Source of the DNA: Litchfieldia alkalitelluris | GTDB taxonomy: Bacteria > Bacillota > Bacilli > Bacillales > Bacillaceae_L | Assembly (NCBI RefSeq): GCF_002019645.1 | Contig: NZ_KV917374.1 | Location: 5,354,369 to 5,418,368, forward strand | Direction: 5' to 3' | Length of the DNA: 64,000 bases | Shown: one piece after another, positions 1-8,570 of the stretch | Layout: every line of letters starts with the position of its first letter | Position numbering within the stretch: position 1 is the stretch's first letter | Position numbers and translations under genes: made by a program | Notes under the pieces: generated by a model | What the model was told of the DNA's origin: nothing | Databases searched by the model: none | The model's input: the letters and a program-made list of their open reading frames with translations, nothing else

Positions 1-1
1 T

Positions 2-1078
2 TTAGAAAAAAACTTAAAAATCCTTAACGGCGTTAGAAACCGTACAGGATGTAAGATTATCTTGGCACAAAAAGCATTTTCAATGTATAAGCTGTATCCT
101 CTTATTGGTGAATATTTAGATGGTACGACTGCAAGTGGCTTATACGAAGCTCTTCTTGGTCATGAAGAAATGGGCAAAGAAAACCATGTCTTTGCCCCAG
201 CATTCCGGGATGATGAAATCGATGAAGTGATTTCAATTTGTGACCATATCATTTTTAATTCCTTCTCGCAGCTGGAAAGATATAAGGATAAAGTGCTTAA
301 AGCCGGCAAAAAAGTTGGTTTGCGCATAAATCCTGAACGTTCCACGCAAGATGGACATGATATCTATGATCCATGTGCTCCTGGTTCTCGTTTTGGGGTA
401 ACTAAATCTCAGTTCCGTCCCGATTTGCTCGAAGGCGTTTCTGGCCTGCATTTTCACACACTTTGTCAACAAAACTCTGACGATTTAGCTAAGACACTTG
501 AAGCTGTAATTGAAAAGTTTGGTGAGTATCTTCCACAGATGGAATGGATTAACTTCGGCGGCGGTCACCATATTACAAGAGTAGACTATGATATTCCATT
601 ACTAGAAGAGTGTATCAAGAAAATGCAAGATAACTATGGATTAGAAGTATATCTAGAGCCAGGTGAAGCAGTTGCGCTGAATGCAGGTTACTTAATCACA
701 ACGGTCCTTGATACGATTAAAAACGGAATGGATATCGCTATTCTTGATACGTCTGCATCATGCCACATGCCTGACGTATTGGAAATGCCTTATCGCCCAC
801 CTCTTTTTGGGTCAGGTGAAACAGGGGAAAAACCATTTACGTATCGCCTTGGTGGACAAACATGTATGGCTGGAGATGTGATTGGAGATTATTCCTTTGA
901 TCAGCCATTACAGCTTGGAGATCGTTTAGTATTTGGTGATATGGCCATTTATTCAATGGTTAAAAACACTACGTTTAACGGAATGGCACTTCCAGCAATC
1001 GCTGTTCAAGATAAAGATGGTAACTGTCGTGTCGAGCACCAATTTGGTTATCAAGATTTTAAGATGAGACTAGCATAA
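2..1078 (+). CDS. nspC: Carboxynorspermidine decarboxylase, 5' end cut by window edge
   Basis: This is a PLP-dependent, alanine-racemase-fold (fold III) decarboxylase that turns carboxynorspermidine or carboxyspermidine into norspermidine or spermidine in the cytoplasm. The frame is open from base 2, so the TTG at 62 is not the start; the true start lies before the window, probably only about 15-20 codons away. The PLP lysine is expected in the LAQKAF motif (Lys codon 71-73). The family motifs DGTTASG, INFGGGHH, LEPGEAVALNAGY and CHMPD follow in order. In related genomes nspC usually follows a carboxyspermidine dehydrogenase gene, which would lie outside the window. A strong terminator follows the stop codon, so this is the last gene of its transcript. 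The family assignment is confident; the exact polyamine product is inferred. Confidence 0.93.
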   Translation, partial: LEKNLKILNGVRNRTGCKIILAQKAFSMYKLYPLIGEYLDGTTASGLYEALLGHEEMGKENHVFAPAFRDDEIDEVISICDHIIFNSFSQLERYKDKVLKAGKKVGLRINPERSTQDGHDIYDPCAPGSRFGVTKSQFRPDLLEGVSGLHFHTLCQQNSDDLAKTLEAVIEKFGEYLPQMEWINFGGGHHITRVDYDIPLLEECIKKMQDNYGLEVYLEPGEAVALNAGYLITTVLDTIKNGMDIAILDTSASCHMPDVLEMPYRPPLFGSGETGEKPFTYRLGGQTCMAGDVIGDYSFDQPLQLGDRLVFGDMAIYSMVKNTTFNGMALPAIAVQDKDGNCRVEHQFGYQDFKMRLA

Positions 1079-1085
1079 ATAGTTT

Positions 1086-1125
1086 AAACCAGATTTCTAT
1101 TTGTAGAAATCTGGTTTTTTATTTT
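1086..1125 (+). terminator. Intrinsic terminator of nspC
   Basis: Perfect inverted repeat AAACCAGATTTCTA / TAGAAATCTGGTTT with a short TTTG loop, followed by a long T-rich run. It lies 8 bp after the nspC stop codon. Confidence 0.93.
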
Positions 1126-1239
1126 TTTAAGCAAAGGGAATTAAAAATTCAAAATATTCATCATTACTTCATATTTATACACTTCTGTTCAGCAAATTCG
1201 TGTATAATATACAAAAACGGGTAAAAGAGAGATGATATT

Positions 1240-1491
1240 TTGTTGTACAAAAGTCTAGAATTTAAAAATGCAGCTGGTCAAAAAGTAAAAATCATTGAAA
1301 TTCCTGTGGTAGGAAACACTAATCATTATTACTTTATGATCCAAGCACGTTTACAACATTTCATTTCAAAGCTTTATAATAGGCCACAAGAAAAAACATG
1401 CTATTCATTTCGTGAATATATGAAATTGAAAATGAATTGGACTGATTTTAACAATTTATTTAGTATGGAGGAGTTAAGAAATAACTCTTAA
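1240..1491 (+). CDS. Small hypothetical protein (83 aa)
   Basis: I do not recognise this protein. It encodes 83 residues, starting at TTG 1240 or TTG 1243. The upstream ribosome site is weak (AAGAGAG). It is charged and aromatic-rich, with no signal peptide or obvious membrane segment; the middle reads as a short helix-rich basic region. In favour of a real gene: it stands alone between two good terminators, a TATAAT box sits at 1203-1208 about 30 bp upstream, and no competing frame exists. The -35 region is poor. Function unknown. Confidence 0.5.
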   Translation: MLYKSLEFKNAAGQKVKIIEIPVVGNTNHYYFMIQARLQHFISKLYNRPQEKTCYSFREYMKLKMNWTDFNNLFSMEELRNNS

Positions 1492-1508
1492 TATAATGAT
1501 TTAAATGA

Positions 1509-1545
1509 TAAAACACTCTATCTTCTTAAGATGGAGTGTTTTCCA
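1509..1545 (+). terminator. Intrinsic terminator of the 83-aa gene
   Basis: A 15-bp stem, AAAACACTCTATCTT against AAGATGGAGTGTTTT with one G-U pair, has a CTT loop and lies shortly after the stop of the small gene. Confidence 0.85.
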
Positions 1546-1601
1546 TTTCACAGTTGTACTCTTCACAACTATAATGTTGGTTATTTCACTGTGGGTGTAT
1601 A

Positions 1602-1790
1602 TTAAACGGAAAAATTCCGCTTAAATCGGTAAATATTAACATTTTTCCAAAAATAACGGGGATTTTTCCGCTTATATGAACCTAATCTTTAGATTTAGAC
1701 ATATATTAGAGAAGTTAACCGGAATTTCTCCGTCTATATTGCTTCTTAAGTCCCTACTGGAAACATTAGCCGGAATTTCTCCGTCTATGA
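1602..1790. repeat. Four-palindrome dispersed intergenic element, copy 1
   Basis: Four palindromes of about 25 bp (core pattern TTAAnCGGAAAAATTCCGCTTA) are spaced 40-60 bp apart. The same four-unit layout with related spacers occurs at 9964-10156 and 40955-41143; for example the spacer between units 2 and 3 carries AATCTTTA-GATTT here and AATCTTTAAGATTT in copy 3. No coding frame spans it. It occupies most of the gap between the small gene and the GH3 gene. Confidence 0.75.
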
Positions 1791-2005
1791 GTTCCTATAC
1801 CCAAGCGAAAAACCAACTTTTCTAATATCCCCCACAGTCCCTAAACTTTTCAACCCCTTAATGACGATAGGACGTATTTTGAACCAAACTTTTTCTTAAA
1901 TGCATCCCATTGTTGATTTTTATAAAAAAATATTCGGTTTAAGTTATTAGTCTCCATACACGACAGTATCAACGACTGTAGTATTCCAAAATTTTATACA
2001 CTAAT

Positions 2006-2036
2006 AAAGACCCTACCACTCTTCGGTAGGGTCTTT
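2006..2036 (-). terminator. Terminator downstream of GH3 gene
   Basis: Perfect 12-bp inverted repeat AAAGACCCTACC / GGTAGGGTCTTT, followed on the minus strand by ATTAG and a T-rich stretch. It lies about 110 bp after the GH3 stop codon and is the first good stem downstream. Confidence 0.75.
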
Positions 2037-2147
2037 CACATTATAATAGGATATTTTTTCTTACCAAAAAAGCGGCTTACCATAATCAAGAGCACAGCAA
2101 CGTTTTACCAATTTCTTAAACTACCAACATCATCCGTAACGTGATTG

Positions 2148-4568
2148 CTACAACTTAACCTTAGTGAACCTTACCTTCTTGTTTCGTTCTTTCCACACAT
2201 GACGCAAACCTTTAAAGAAATGCCCGTTAACCATCATTAAAATTCCATCCAACATTGGCATATTAACAACGCCACCTGTTAATCTAGCAATTCCCCTAAA
2301 TGGCATATGATATATTGACATCATAATTAGGTTTGCTGAACTTCTTTTTCCAACTTTACGTAGATACCAGTGAGCAAATACAACTAAACGATAAGTGAAT
2401 CTTGCAACCCATCCCTTAGCATACTGACACTGTGCAATAATGTCGTTATAACCAAGCGGCTTTGTGCGATCCCACGTCGAAACAGGTACTTTACGTCCTA
2501 AAAGAATCTCAAATTCTTCTTCATCCACATTGGTCACTTTTCCCGCAAAATAAGATGGAAGCTTGATTTTGTCATACGGAAGTGGAGCTCCAGTACCTTC
2601 GACATGGATACGGTCCACTAGTCTAATATCAGTACTTGATGCACCGATCAAAACACTATATTCTGCTTCCTCTATTTCCCACTTATTCGTTTTTATATTA
2701 TAATAGCGAAATGTTTTATCATCAAAAGGAATTTTCACTTTCTTTGATTCTCCGGCATTAATAAATACCTTATCAAAACCTTTTAATTCCTTTTTTGGTC
2801 TAAAAATGTCCTCGGAATCACATCCAACATATAACTGCGCGATTTCCATCCCTGCAATACGTCCCGTATTCGTAATTATGAAAGTTACGCCGTCCTTAGT
2901 AACCTCTAAATCTGAGTAAACAAATGTCGTATAACTTAGACCAAATCCAAACGGGAAAAGCACATTCACATCAGCTGTATCATAATATCGATAGCCAATA
3001 TACATTCCTTCACGATATTCTACGCTAGCTTCATTACCTGGAAAATGGCGAAAAGAAGGTGTATCCTCATATCGCAATGGATAGGTTTCGGCTAATTTCC
3101 CTGATGGATTTACATCACCCGACAGTACTCTTAGTATCGCTCTCGCTCCAGCTTGACCACCTAAATAACCGTGTAATAGTCCCTTTACTTTCCCAATCCA
3201 TGGCATCTCAACGGCAGACCCACAAGAAAGAATCGCGATAATATTCTGATTAACTTCATATATAGCGTTTAATAATTGAATTTGGTTCTCCGGAATTTTC
3301 ATGCTATCTCTGTCAAGTCCCTCAGCTTCAGTCGCTTCGTCTAGACCAAGATATAGTAAAATAACATCTGCTTTTTTTGCTAGTTCACATGCTTCATCTA
3401 TTTTATGCTGACTTTTCTTACCATATCGTTCAAATCCAGGTTCATATCCAATACTAACAATTCCAGATTCCTCAAAGCAATCTAAAGTATGATCCAATAT
3501 CGTTGGATTTACAATTGATGAACCTGCACCCTGATAGCGCGCATCCTTGGCAAAGTCTCCGATGACAGCCACCTTTTTCCCAAATCGAAGAGGTAAAATA
3601 TTCCCTTCATTTTTGAGGAGTACAATCGATTCTTCTGCAACCTTTTGTGAAACTCGATGATGTCTTTCAACATTAAATTCCACATGAGGCCGTTGATAGG
3701 CCTTCTCTGTTGTAAAAATAAGATCTAGCAATCTGTCCACACATTCGTCTAATACATCTTCTTTAATTTCCCCACGTTTAATTGCCTGTATTATTTCTTG
3801 ATCAGTTTCTCCTGCCGTGGTTGGCATTTCTAACTCATTACCTGCTAACAATCCTGCTATACGATCATTGCTTCCGCCCCAATCAGTAATAACAGTACCT
3901 TTATAATCCCATTCACCACGTAAAATATCCTGCATTAAATGTAGGTTTTCATTCGTATAAGTTCCATTTAATTTATTATAAGAAGACATAATTGATTTCG
4001 TCTTACCTTCTTTAACAGCAATTTCAAAAGCAGTAAGATAGATTTCTCGAAGCGTCCGTTCATCAACGATTGTATCAATGGACATACGTCTCTCTTCCTG
4101 ATTGTTTGCAGCGAAATGCTTTACACAAGCCGCAACTCCGTATGACTGAATTCCTCTTATATAACTGGCAGCCATTTTCCCCGCAAGATATGGATCCTCA
4201 CTGAAATATTCAAAATTCCTGCCACATAAGGGATTTCTTTTCATATTAACACCAGGTCCAAGTAGGACATTCACTTTTTGTGCGATTGCCTCTTCACCAA
4301 GGTACTCTCCAACTTTTTCTCCTAATTCTGCATTCCAACTATTCGCAACCGTTGCAGCAGTTGGATAGCATGTCGCTGGTTCACCTGCATTAAGGCCTGG
4401 TTTGTCTGCTCCTACTGCCTGTTTTCTAATTCCATGCGGCCCATCAGCAAGAAATATACTATTAATTCCAAGACGCTCAATATTCTGAGTTTGCCAAAAG
4501 TCTTTTCCTGACATTAAAGATGCTTTCTCTTCTAACGTCATTTTCGCAATTAATTCTTTATATTTCAT
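2148..4568 (-). CDS. Glycoside hydrolase family 3 beta-glycosidase with C-terminal extension
   Basis: An 806-residue GH3 exo-acting glycosidase, probably a beta-glucosidase or beta-xylosidase. No signal peptide is visible, so it is likely cytoplasmic. The N-terminal (beta/alpha)8 domain carries the KHFAANNQE motif (about residues 150-159) and the nucleophile Asp229 in VITDWGG. The second alpha/beta domain follows, then a fibronectin-III-like domain (YREGMYIGYRYYDT, FPFGFGLSYTTF). Residues beyond about 680 form an unusual extension with basic and hydrophobic helices that is not part of the usual GH3 core. The start has a good AGAGGAA site. The gene is monocistronic. A decayed piece of a paralogue's C-terminus lies at 6924-7340. 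Substrate cannot be told from sequence. Confidence 0.92.
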   Translation of the reverse strand: MKYKELIAKMTLEEKASLMSGKDFWQTQNIERLGINSIFLADGPHGIRKQAVGADKPGLNAGEPATCYPTAATVANSWNAELGEKVGEYLGEEAIAQKVNVLLGPGVNMKRNPLCGRNFEYFSEDPYLAGKMAASYIRGIQSYGVAACVKHFAANNQEERRMSIDTIVDERTLREIYLTAFEIAVKEGKTKSIMSSYNKLNGTYTNENLHLMQDILRGEWDYKGTVITDWGGSNDRIAGLLAGNELEMPTTAGETDQEIIQAIKRGEIKEDVLDECVDRLLDLIFTTEKAYQRPHVEFNVERHHRVSQKVAEESIVLLKNEGNILPLRFGKKVAVIGDFAKDARYQGAGSSIVNPTILDHTLDCFEESGIVSIGYEPGFERYGKKSQHKIDEACELAKKADVILLYLGLDEATEAEGLDRDSMKIPENQIQLLNAIYEVNQNIIAILSCGSAVEMPWIGKVKGLLHGYLGGQAGARAILRVLSGDVNPSGKLAETYPLRYEDTPSFRHFPGNEASVEYREGMYIGYRYYDTADVNVLFPFGFGLSYTTFVYSDLEVTKDGVTFIITNTGRIAGMEIAQLYVGCDSEDIFRPKKELKGFDKVFINAGESKKVKIPFDDKTFRYYNIKTNKWEIEEAEYSVLIGASSTDIRLVDRIHVEGTGAPLPYDKIKLPSYFAGKVTNVDEEEFEILLGRKVPVSTWDRTKPLGYNDIIAQCQYAKGWVARFTYRLVVFAHWYLRKVGKRSSANLIMMSIYHMPFRGIARLTGGVVNMPMLDGILMMVNGHFFKGLRHVWKERNKKVRFTKVKL

Positions 4569-4978
4569 CTCAATTCCTCTTTTATATTCAAATAATACCC
4601 CCCGCAGAGGTACCGAGATACTTCACTTATTTATATTAGTTTCTAAAGATTTATTTCACTAGTTAATATTCTACTATAGAATCTATGGATTTTAAACATT
4701 TCTTAGTTTGGCTTCTTTTAAAAAACAACCGTTTTCATTTTAACATAGTAAAGACTCATAATGGAAAAAGAGTACCATTTCATTCTATTTTAAATAAGGA
4801 TATTCAGGAATAGTAGAGGTAATAATGACCACTTTAACATATTGTTAATACTTTTATATCTTAACGACATATAAAGTCGTTTTTTATACATGAATAGTGC
4901 TTTTATTGTGTTAGAGGTATTTGGAAGATAGAGAGAACTTTTTGGTGGTTTGATAAATCGTTGTCTAGCCTGTAATAA

Positions 4979-5100
4979 GAAAAGCGGAAGGCGCTTGTTC
5001 ATCGGCGACAGGAATAAGACAAGATGGCTAGAAGGTTGCTCTTTAACCTTCTAGAAGGATTGACTTAGACCTGAGAGCCGATAGCGCCTGGAGCTAGACA
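4979..5100. repeat. Structured dispersed repeat (AAAGCGGAAGGCGC ... GGAGCTAGACA type)
   Basis: About 120 bp that folds as a long stem: GGCGC near the left end pairs with GCGCC near the right end, ATCGGC pairs with GCCGAT, and a perfect 10-bp inner hairpin CTAGAAGGTT / AACCTTCTAG sits at 5028-5054. I know this end pattern as a common intergenic repeat in Bacillus relatives. Its left end alone recurs at 49617-49655. A 70-codon frame over it (4790-5002, minus) is an artefact of the repeat. Confidence 0.7.
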
Positions 5101-5131
5101 CAAACTAAAAGTATAAATTACTAACTTTTTT

Positions 5132-5174
5132 CATACTCCATGGTGCGAATATTTAAATTTGCGCGGGTGTCTAC
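5132..5174. repeat. CCATGGTGC hairpin repeat, copy 1
   Basis: A 43-bp segment closely matching 58856-58898 (shared CTCCATGGTGC, AATATTTAA core and a following GCRYGGRTG block). The centre is an inverted repeat, GCGAAT against ATTTGC. The second copy has GCTAAT against ATTAGC, so both arms changed together. Confidence 0.5.
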
Positions 5175-5195
5175 TAAAACAAATATTCATGCAAT

Positions 5196-5242
5196 ATAAA
5201 AGGTTAGGCGGTACCTAGTTTGAGGTACCGCCTAACACCTTA
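5196..5242 (-). terminator. Terminator of the GT2 gene
   Basis: Perfect 14-bp inverted repeat GTTAGGCGGTACCT / AGGTACCGCCTAAC with a 6-bp loop, followed on the minus strand by CTTTTATATT. It lies about 60 bp after the glycosyltransferase stop. Confidence 0.85.
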
Positions 5243-5304
5243 AGGATAGTAATATAATATAAAATTTTTCTTATAAAATAGAGATATTAATCCTCAACCA
5301 CAAA

Positions 5305-6321
5305 CTAATTAAAACCAACTAGCCTTTGAGAGATTTTATATGCTCCAACAGATATACTACGTCCAGCACGTCCAGGTAAGTTAGTTAAACCACCCAGTAT
5401 TCCATATTTTAGAGATTGGTATAATAGAGTATCTGTTTCTTTTATATACATCCATAATTCTTTTTTCTTCTTAAGATTTTCTACTGTACCTGAACGAATT
5501 AATAAAATTGTAGATACTACTGTAACAATTTCAAGATGCTTAAGCATATAGTTTCTTAATTTCAGATTTGGAATCGTCTCTAGGTCCACCTGCTCAATCA
5601 TCATTTTATTTACTTTAATCTGTTGATCAATTCGTTTGATCATGATATTTTCTTGAACCGACTGATCCTCTCTCCCGATAAAGTATCTATAAAAGTCAAC
5701 ATTAACATAATACATCGTCTTTACATGTTCAAAAGGAGTATAGACATATAAATTATCCACATAAAACGTATGCTTAGGAAGTTCAAGTTTACAATCCCTT
5801 AGTAATTGTGTTCGATAGATGACAGCATGCATCAATAGATATTGTCCTTTACGAAATTGTTTAATGTCATCCCAAGTAAAAGTGTGACCTTCGGGAAGAA
5901 CATTATCAAACTTCATGACTTTTTTATATCTTGCGCCCTCTTTTTCATAGACAAAATTACTAATCATCATATCTACAAAATTTTCGCCAACGACTAAATC
6001 TTTTAAAGTCTTTAATATTTTTAAATATGCACGAATATCAACCCAGTCGTCACTGTCCACAACCTTAAAATACAATCCGGTAGCATGTCGGATACCTGCA
6101 TTTACGGCTTCTCCATGTCCGCCATTTTCCTGATGAATTGCTTTTACCATGGTAGGATATCTTTTTGCATACCCATCTGCAATCGTTGCTGTTTCGTCTA
6201 CGGAGCCGTCATTCACTATCAGTAACTCTACATCTTCTCCACCTGGTAATAGGGACTCGATACAATATCTCATATAATCCTGCGAATTATAGCAAGGTAT
6301 AACTACTGATAATAATTTCAT
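5305..6321 (-). CDS. Family 2 glycosyltransferase
   Basis: A 338-residue GT-A fold glycosyltransferase (GT2). The N-terminus reads SVVIPCYNSQ, followed by the nucleotide-binding VNDGSVDET and the metal-binding DXD-type motif in VDSDDWVD (about residues 90-97). The C-terminal third is helical and basic, with only a weak hydrophobic stretch. ATG 6321 is preferred over GTG 6327 because AAAGGTAG is then about 7 bases upstream. It is the last gene of a decayed operon whose upstream members, a GtrA-like membrane protein and a GH3 enzyme, are broken. It may therefore have lost its original partner. The sugar donor and acceptor are unknown. Confidence 0.85.
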   Translation of the reverse strand: MKLLSVVIPCYNSQDYMRYCIESLLPGGEDVELLIVNDGSVDETATIADGYAKRYPTMVKAIHQENGGHGEAVNAGIRHATGLYFKVVDSDDWVDIRAYLKILKTLKDLVVGENFVDMMISNFVYEKEGARYKKVMKFDNVLPEGHTFTWDDIKQFRKGQYLLMHAVIYRTQLLRDCKLELPKHTFYVDNLYVYTPFEHVKTMYYVNVDFYRYFIGREDQSVQENIMIKRIDQQIKVNKMMIEQVDLETIPNLKLRNYMLKHLEIVTVVSTILLIRSGTVENLKKKKELWMYIKETDTLLYQSLKYGILGGLTNLPGRAGRSISVGAYKISQRLVGFN

Positions 6322-6359
6322 ACTCACACTACCTTTACATTATCCTGTTTATCAGGTTC

Positions 6360-6922
6360 TTATTTTAAAATCACTTTAAAGATTAGGAGGAATATCCAGA
6401 AGGAAATAGCACTGTTAATAATCATCGTAATGATATCTGCCGTTGTTTCTTCAACTGCTCCCATTCCTCATGTTTCCATTAATATATTATAGATTGGTGT
6501 TTATATAAGCATTGAGCTGCTACTACACCTATAGTAATCAACATAAGCAACTAAATACCGAAATGCTGCGTCCCAAATGTTGCTGTTTAATTTAAAAGTC
6601 ATACTTCTTTTGAGCAAAGAAGTTAATAATCTGTGCAATCCCAATGGTAATTTGAACTGTTAGGAATAAGCTAGACCACCTCCACCACCTGATGAAAGTG
6701 CACCTGCTACATAATCGAAGACAAAATAAGGGCTGGTATCAAAGTTTTAAGACCAAACTGTAAAACTTGGAAACTAGTACTTATAAGCAGTAATATTAAT
6801 TGTAACACTGTAATTCCATTACTCAACATAAAAAACACTACAAACAGTGCAGTATTTGGATGTTTTTCTTATTCGTGTCCTAAAGCCTAACGGCATGTTA
6901 ATTGTATCTTCTCTTTACTCAT
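6360..6922 (-). pseudogene. Decayed GtrA-like membrane protein gene
   Basis: No long frame survives, but frame-hopping on the minus strand gives a continuous GtrA-type protein: LQLILLLISTSFQVLQFGL, then FDYVAGALSSGGGG after a frameshift, then GIAQIINFFAQKKYDF, then FKLNSNIWDAAFRYLVAYV after a stop, and finally INSAISFWIFLLIFK. At least four frameshifts or stops separate the pieces. GtrA-like proteins move lipid-linked sugars and usually sit beside GT2 enzymes, as here. Its start (about 6922) directly follows the remnant GH3 stop (TAAAATG). Confidence 0.8.
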
Positions 6923-6923
6923 T

Positions 6924-7340
6924 TTACATTTCCTTTATTGCATTTACTACTGTCAGTTCTTGGTTCTTCGCAATCTTTATCATTTTTTTACGTTCTCTTA
7001 ACAAATTTTTCCCCTTTAAAGAAGTGACCACTAACCATCATCAACATACCATCCAACATTGGCATATTTACAAAACCGCCAATCAATCTCGCAATACCTC
7101 TAAATGGCTGTGGTAGATCGACATCATAATGATATTTGCAGCGGTTCTTTGCCCATCTGTTTTAAAAGCCATTGCACAAAACTGATGGAGTGAAATGCAA
7201 ACCTTTCAAATACTCCTTTTGCATACAGACACGAGCAATTGTATCGTTATAGCTGAGATGGTGTGAACGATTCCACGTAATGGAAACATGCAATTTAACT
7301 CCTAGCAGATGGTTCAAATTCTTCTAATTAACATTTTTTG
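6924..7340 (-). pseudogene. Remnant of a second GH3 gene (C-terminal extension only)
   Basis: The minus-strand translation in pieces matches the C-terminal extension of the intact GH3 at 2148-4568: a piece reading LIGGFVNMPMLDGMLMMVSG corresponds to LTGGVVNMPMLDGILMMVNG in the intact enzyme. Nucleotide similarity is visible over roughly 7010-7330 against 2200-2530. Frameshifts and deletions interrupt it, and the catalytic domains are gone. The fragment ends with a TAA stop at 6924-6926. Confidence 0.8.
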
Positions 7341-7372
7341 CTTTAGTGAATTTTAGTTAACTATACAAAAAA

Positions 7373-7415
7373 GTTATCGATTCGATGGACTATTTGGGCA
7401 CATCAAATCGACAAC
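7373..7415 (-). terminator. Terminator overlapping the LysR stop codon
   Basis: A 15-bp stem (GTTGTCGATTTGATG against CATCGAATCGATAAC, two G-U pairs) is followed on the minus strand by TTTTTTG. The upstream arm spans the stop codon of the LysR gene. Confidence 0.8.
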
Positions 7416-8284
7416 CTTTTTTCTTTTATATACGTTCGGAACAGTGAAACTGCCTTAGATTGAATACCCCTTTTTCTAAAAACAAGATACACGTTTTGCG
7501 GAATTTTTTCTTTTAACTTTAAGACTTTTAAATTTTCCTCTTTCAGAGACTCCTCAACAAAATCGATTGAAATGGCCACAAACCCATTCGTTTCACAAAG
7601 TCGATGAGCTGTTAAAATACTACCAAATTCATGGATAACTTTAGGAGTATAGCCAGCATCTAGACATTTTTCAAGAAAGCCGTGCTCTTTCCCTTCACCC
7701 ACAGGTTTGATCATGAGAGATTCATGTTCTAAATCCATTACAGAAATTTCATCTTTTACTGCTAACGGGTGATTTTGGGATACAACTACAACTACTTCTC
7801 CATGCCCTACCATCTCATATTCAAAATTTTCAATTTCATCATTTCCGATCACTAACCCTACATCAACTTCTTCTTCGAATAATTTGCCGATTCCATATTC
7901 ATCCGGATATTCTCTTATTTTCAATTGAAATTCCGGGTGTAGTTCTGTAAACCTATATAAATAATCTACTGGTAAAATTGAAGTGGTAGAATAAGTAGCA
8001 ACAACACTTAAAACACTCTTTCCTCCACTGATTATGCTAATTTCTTTTTTTATATCTTCCATAAGATACCGAATATGTTTTGCACGAGCATGAAGTAACT
8101 CACCAGCTTCAGTTGCTTCCATTCCACGGGGACCACGGTAAAACAGCTCGGTTTCCAACTCTAGTTCTAGCTGTTTGATCGTTTTACTGATTCCTTGTGG
8201 AGTGATGTACAAGTCCTTAGCTGCTGCAGTAACACTTTTTTTCTCATAAACTTTTATGAAATATTCCAATGCTTCTGTATTCAT
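7403..8284 (-). CDS. LysR-family transcriptional regulator
   Basis: A 293-residue LTTR. The winged HTH is at residues 1-60 (ALEYFIKVYEKKSVTAAAKD, then ITPQGISKTIKQLE), followed by a periplasmic-binding-like effector domain (SVVATYSTTSILPVDYLYRF). ATG 8284 is the start because AAAGGAAA lies just upstream; the frame extends 17 codons further but has no ribosome site there. It is divergent from glf, with about 290 bp between them, so it may regulate glf or itself. The effector is unknown. Confidence 0.88.
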   Translation of the reverse strand: MNTEALEYFIKVYEKKSVTAAAKDLYITPQGISKTIKQLELELETELFYRGPRGMEATEAGELLHARAKHIRYLMEDIKKEISIISGGKSVLSVVATYSTTSILPVDYLYRFTELHPEFQLKIREYPDEYGIGKLFEEEVDVGLVIGNDEIENFEYEMVGHGEVVVVVSQNHPLAVKDEISVMDLEHESLMIKPVGEGKEHGFLEKCLDAGYTPKVIHEFGSILTAHRLCETNGFVAISIDFVEESLKEENLKVLKLKEKIPQNVYLVFRKRGIQSKAVSLFRTYIKEKRLSI

Positions 8285-8570
8285 ATTGTTTCCTTTCGTC
8301 TGTGAACGACCGCGTTTGTATTGATAGTATAGCATAATTTTATTTCTTAAAAACTATTCTCCAATCATAACAACTATTTCAACACTTGTTATGCAGATCA
8401 CCATTTGATTGATTTAATTATAATGCTATTATAAATTGATATATATATCATAATATAAAGAACATATAAAAAAGGGACTACAGGGCGGAAAGTGGTATAA
8501 AAGAAACAGAATTGGAGAGAAAATTGATATCATTTCTCATTTTTTTCTGTCTAATAAAGGAGAGTTTTTC

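Noticed and set aside
4790-5002. 70-codon minus-strand frame
   Set aside because: It starts inside the structured repeat at 4979-5100, has no ribosome site, and its composition looks random.
6847-7116. 89-codon plus-strand frame
   Set aside because: It lies antisense to the decayed gtrA and GH3 remnants, which explain the sequence better.
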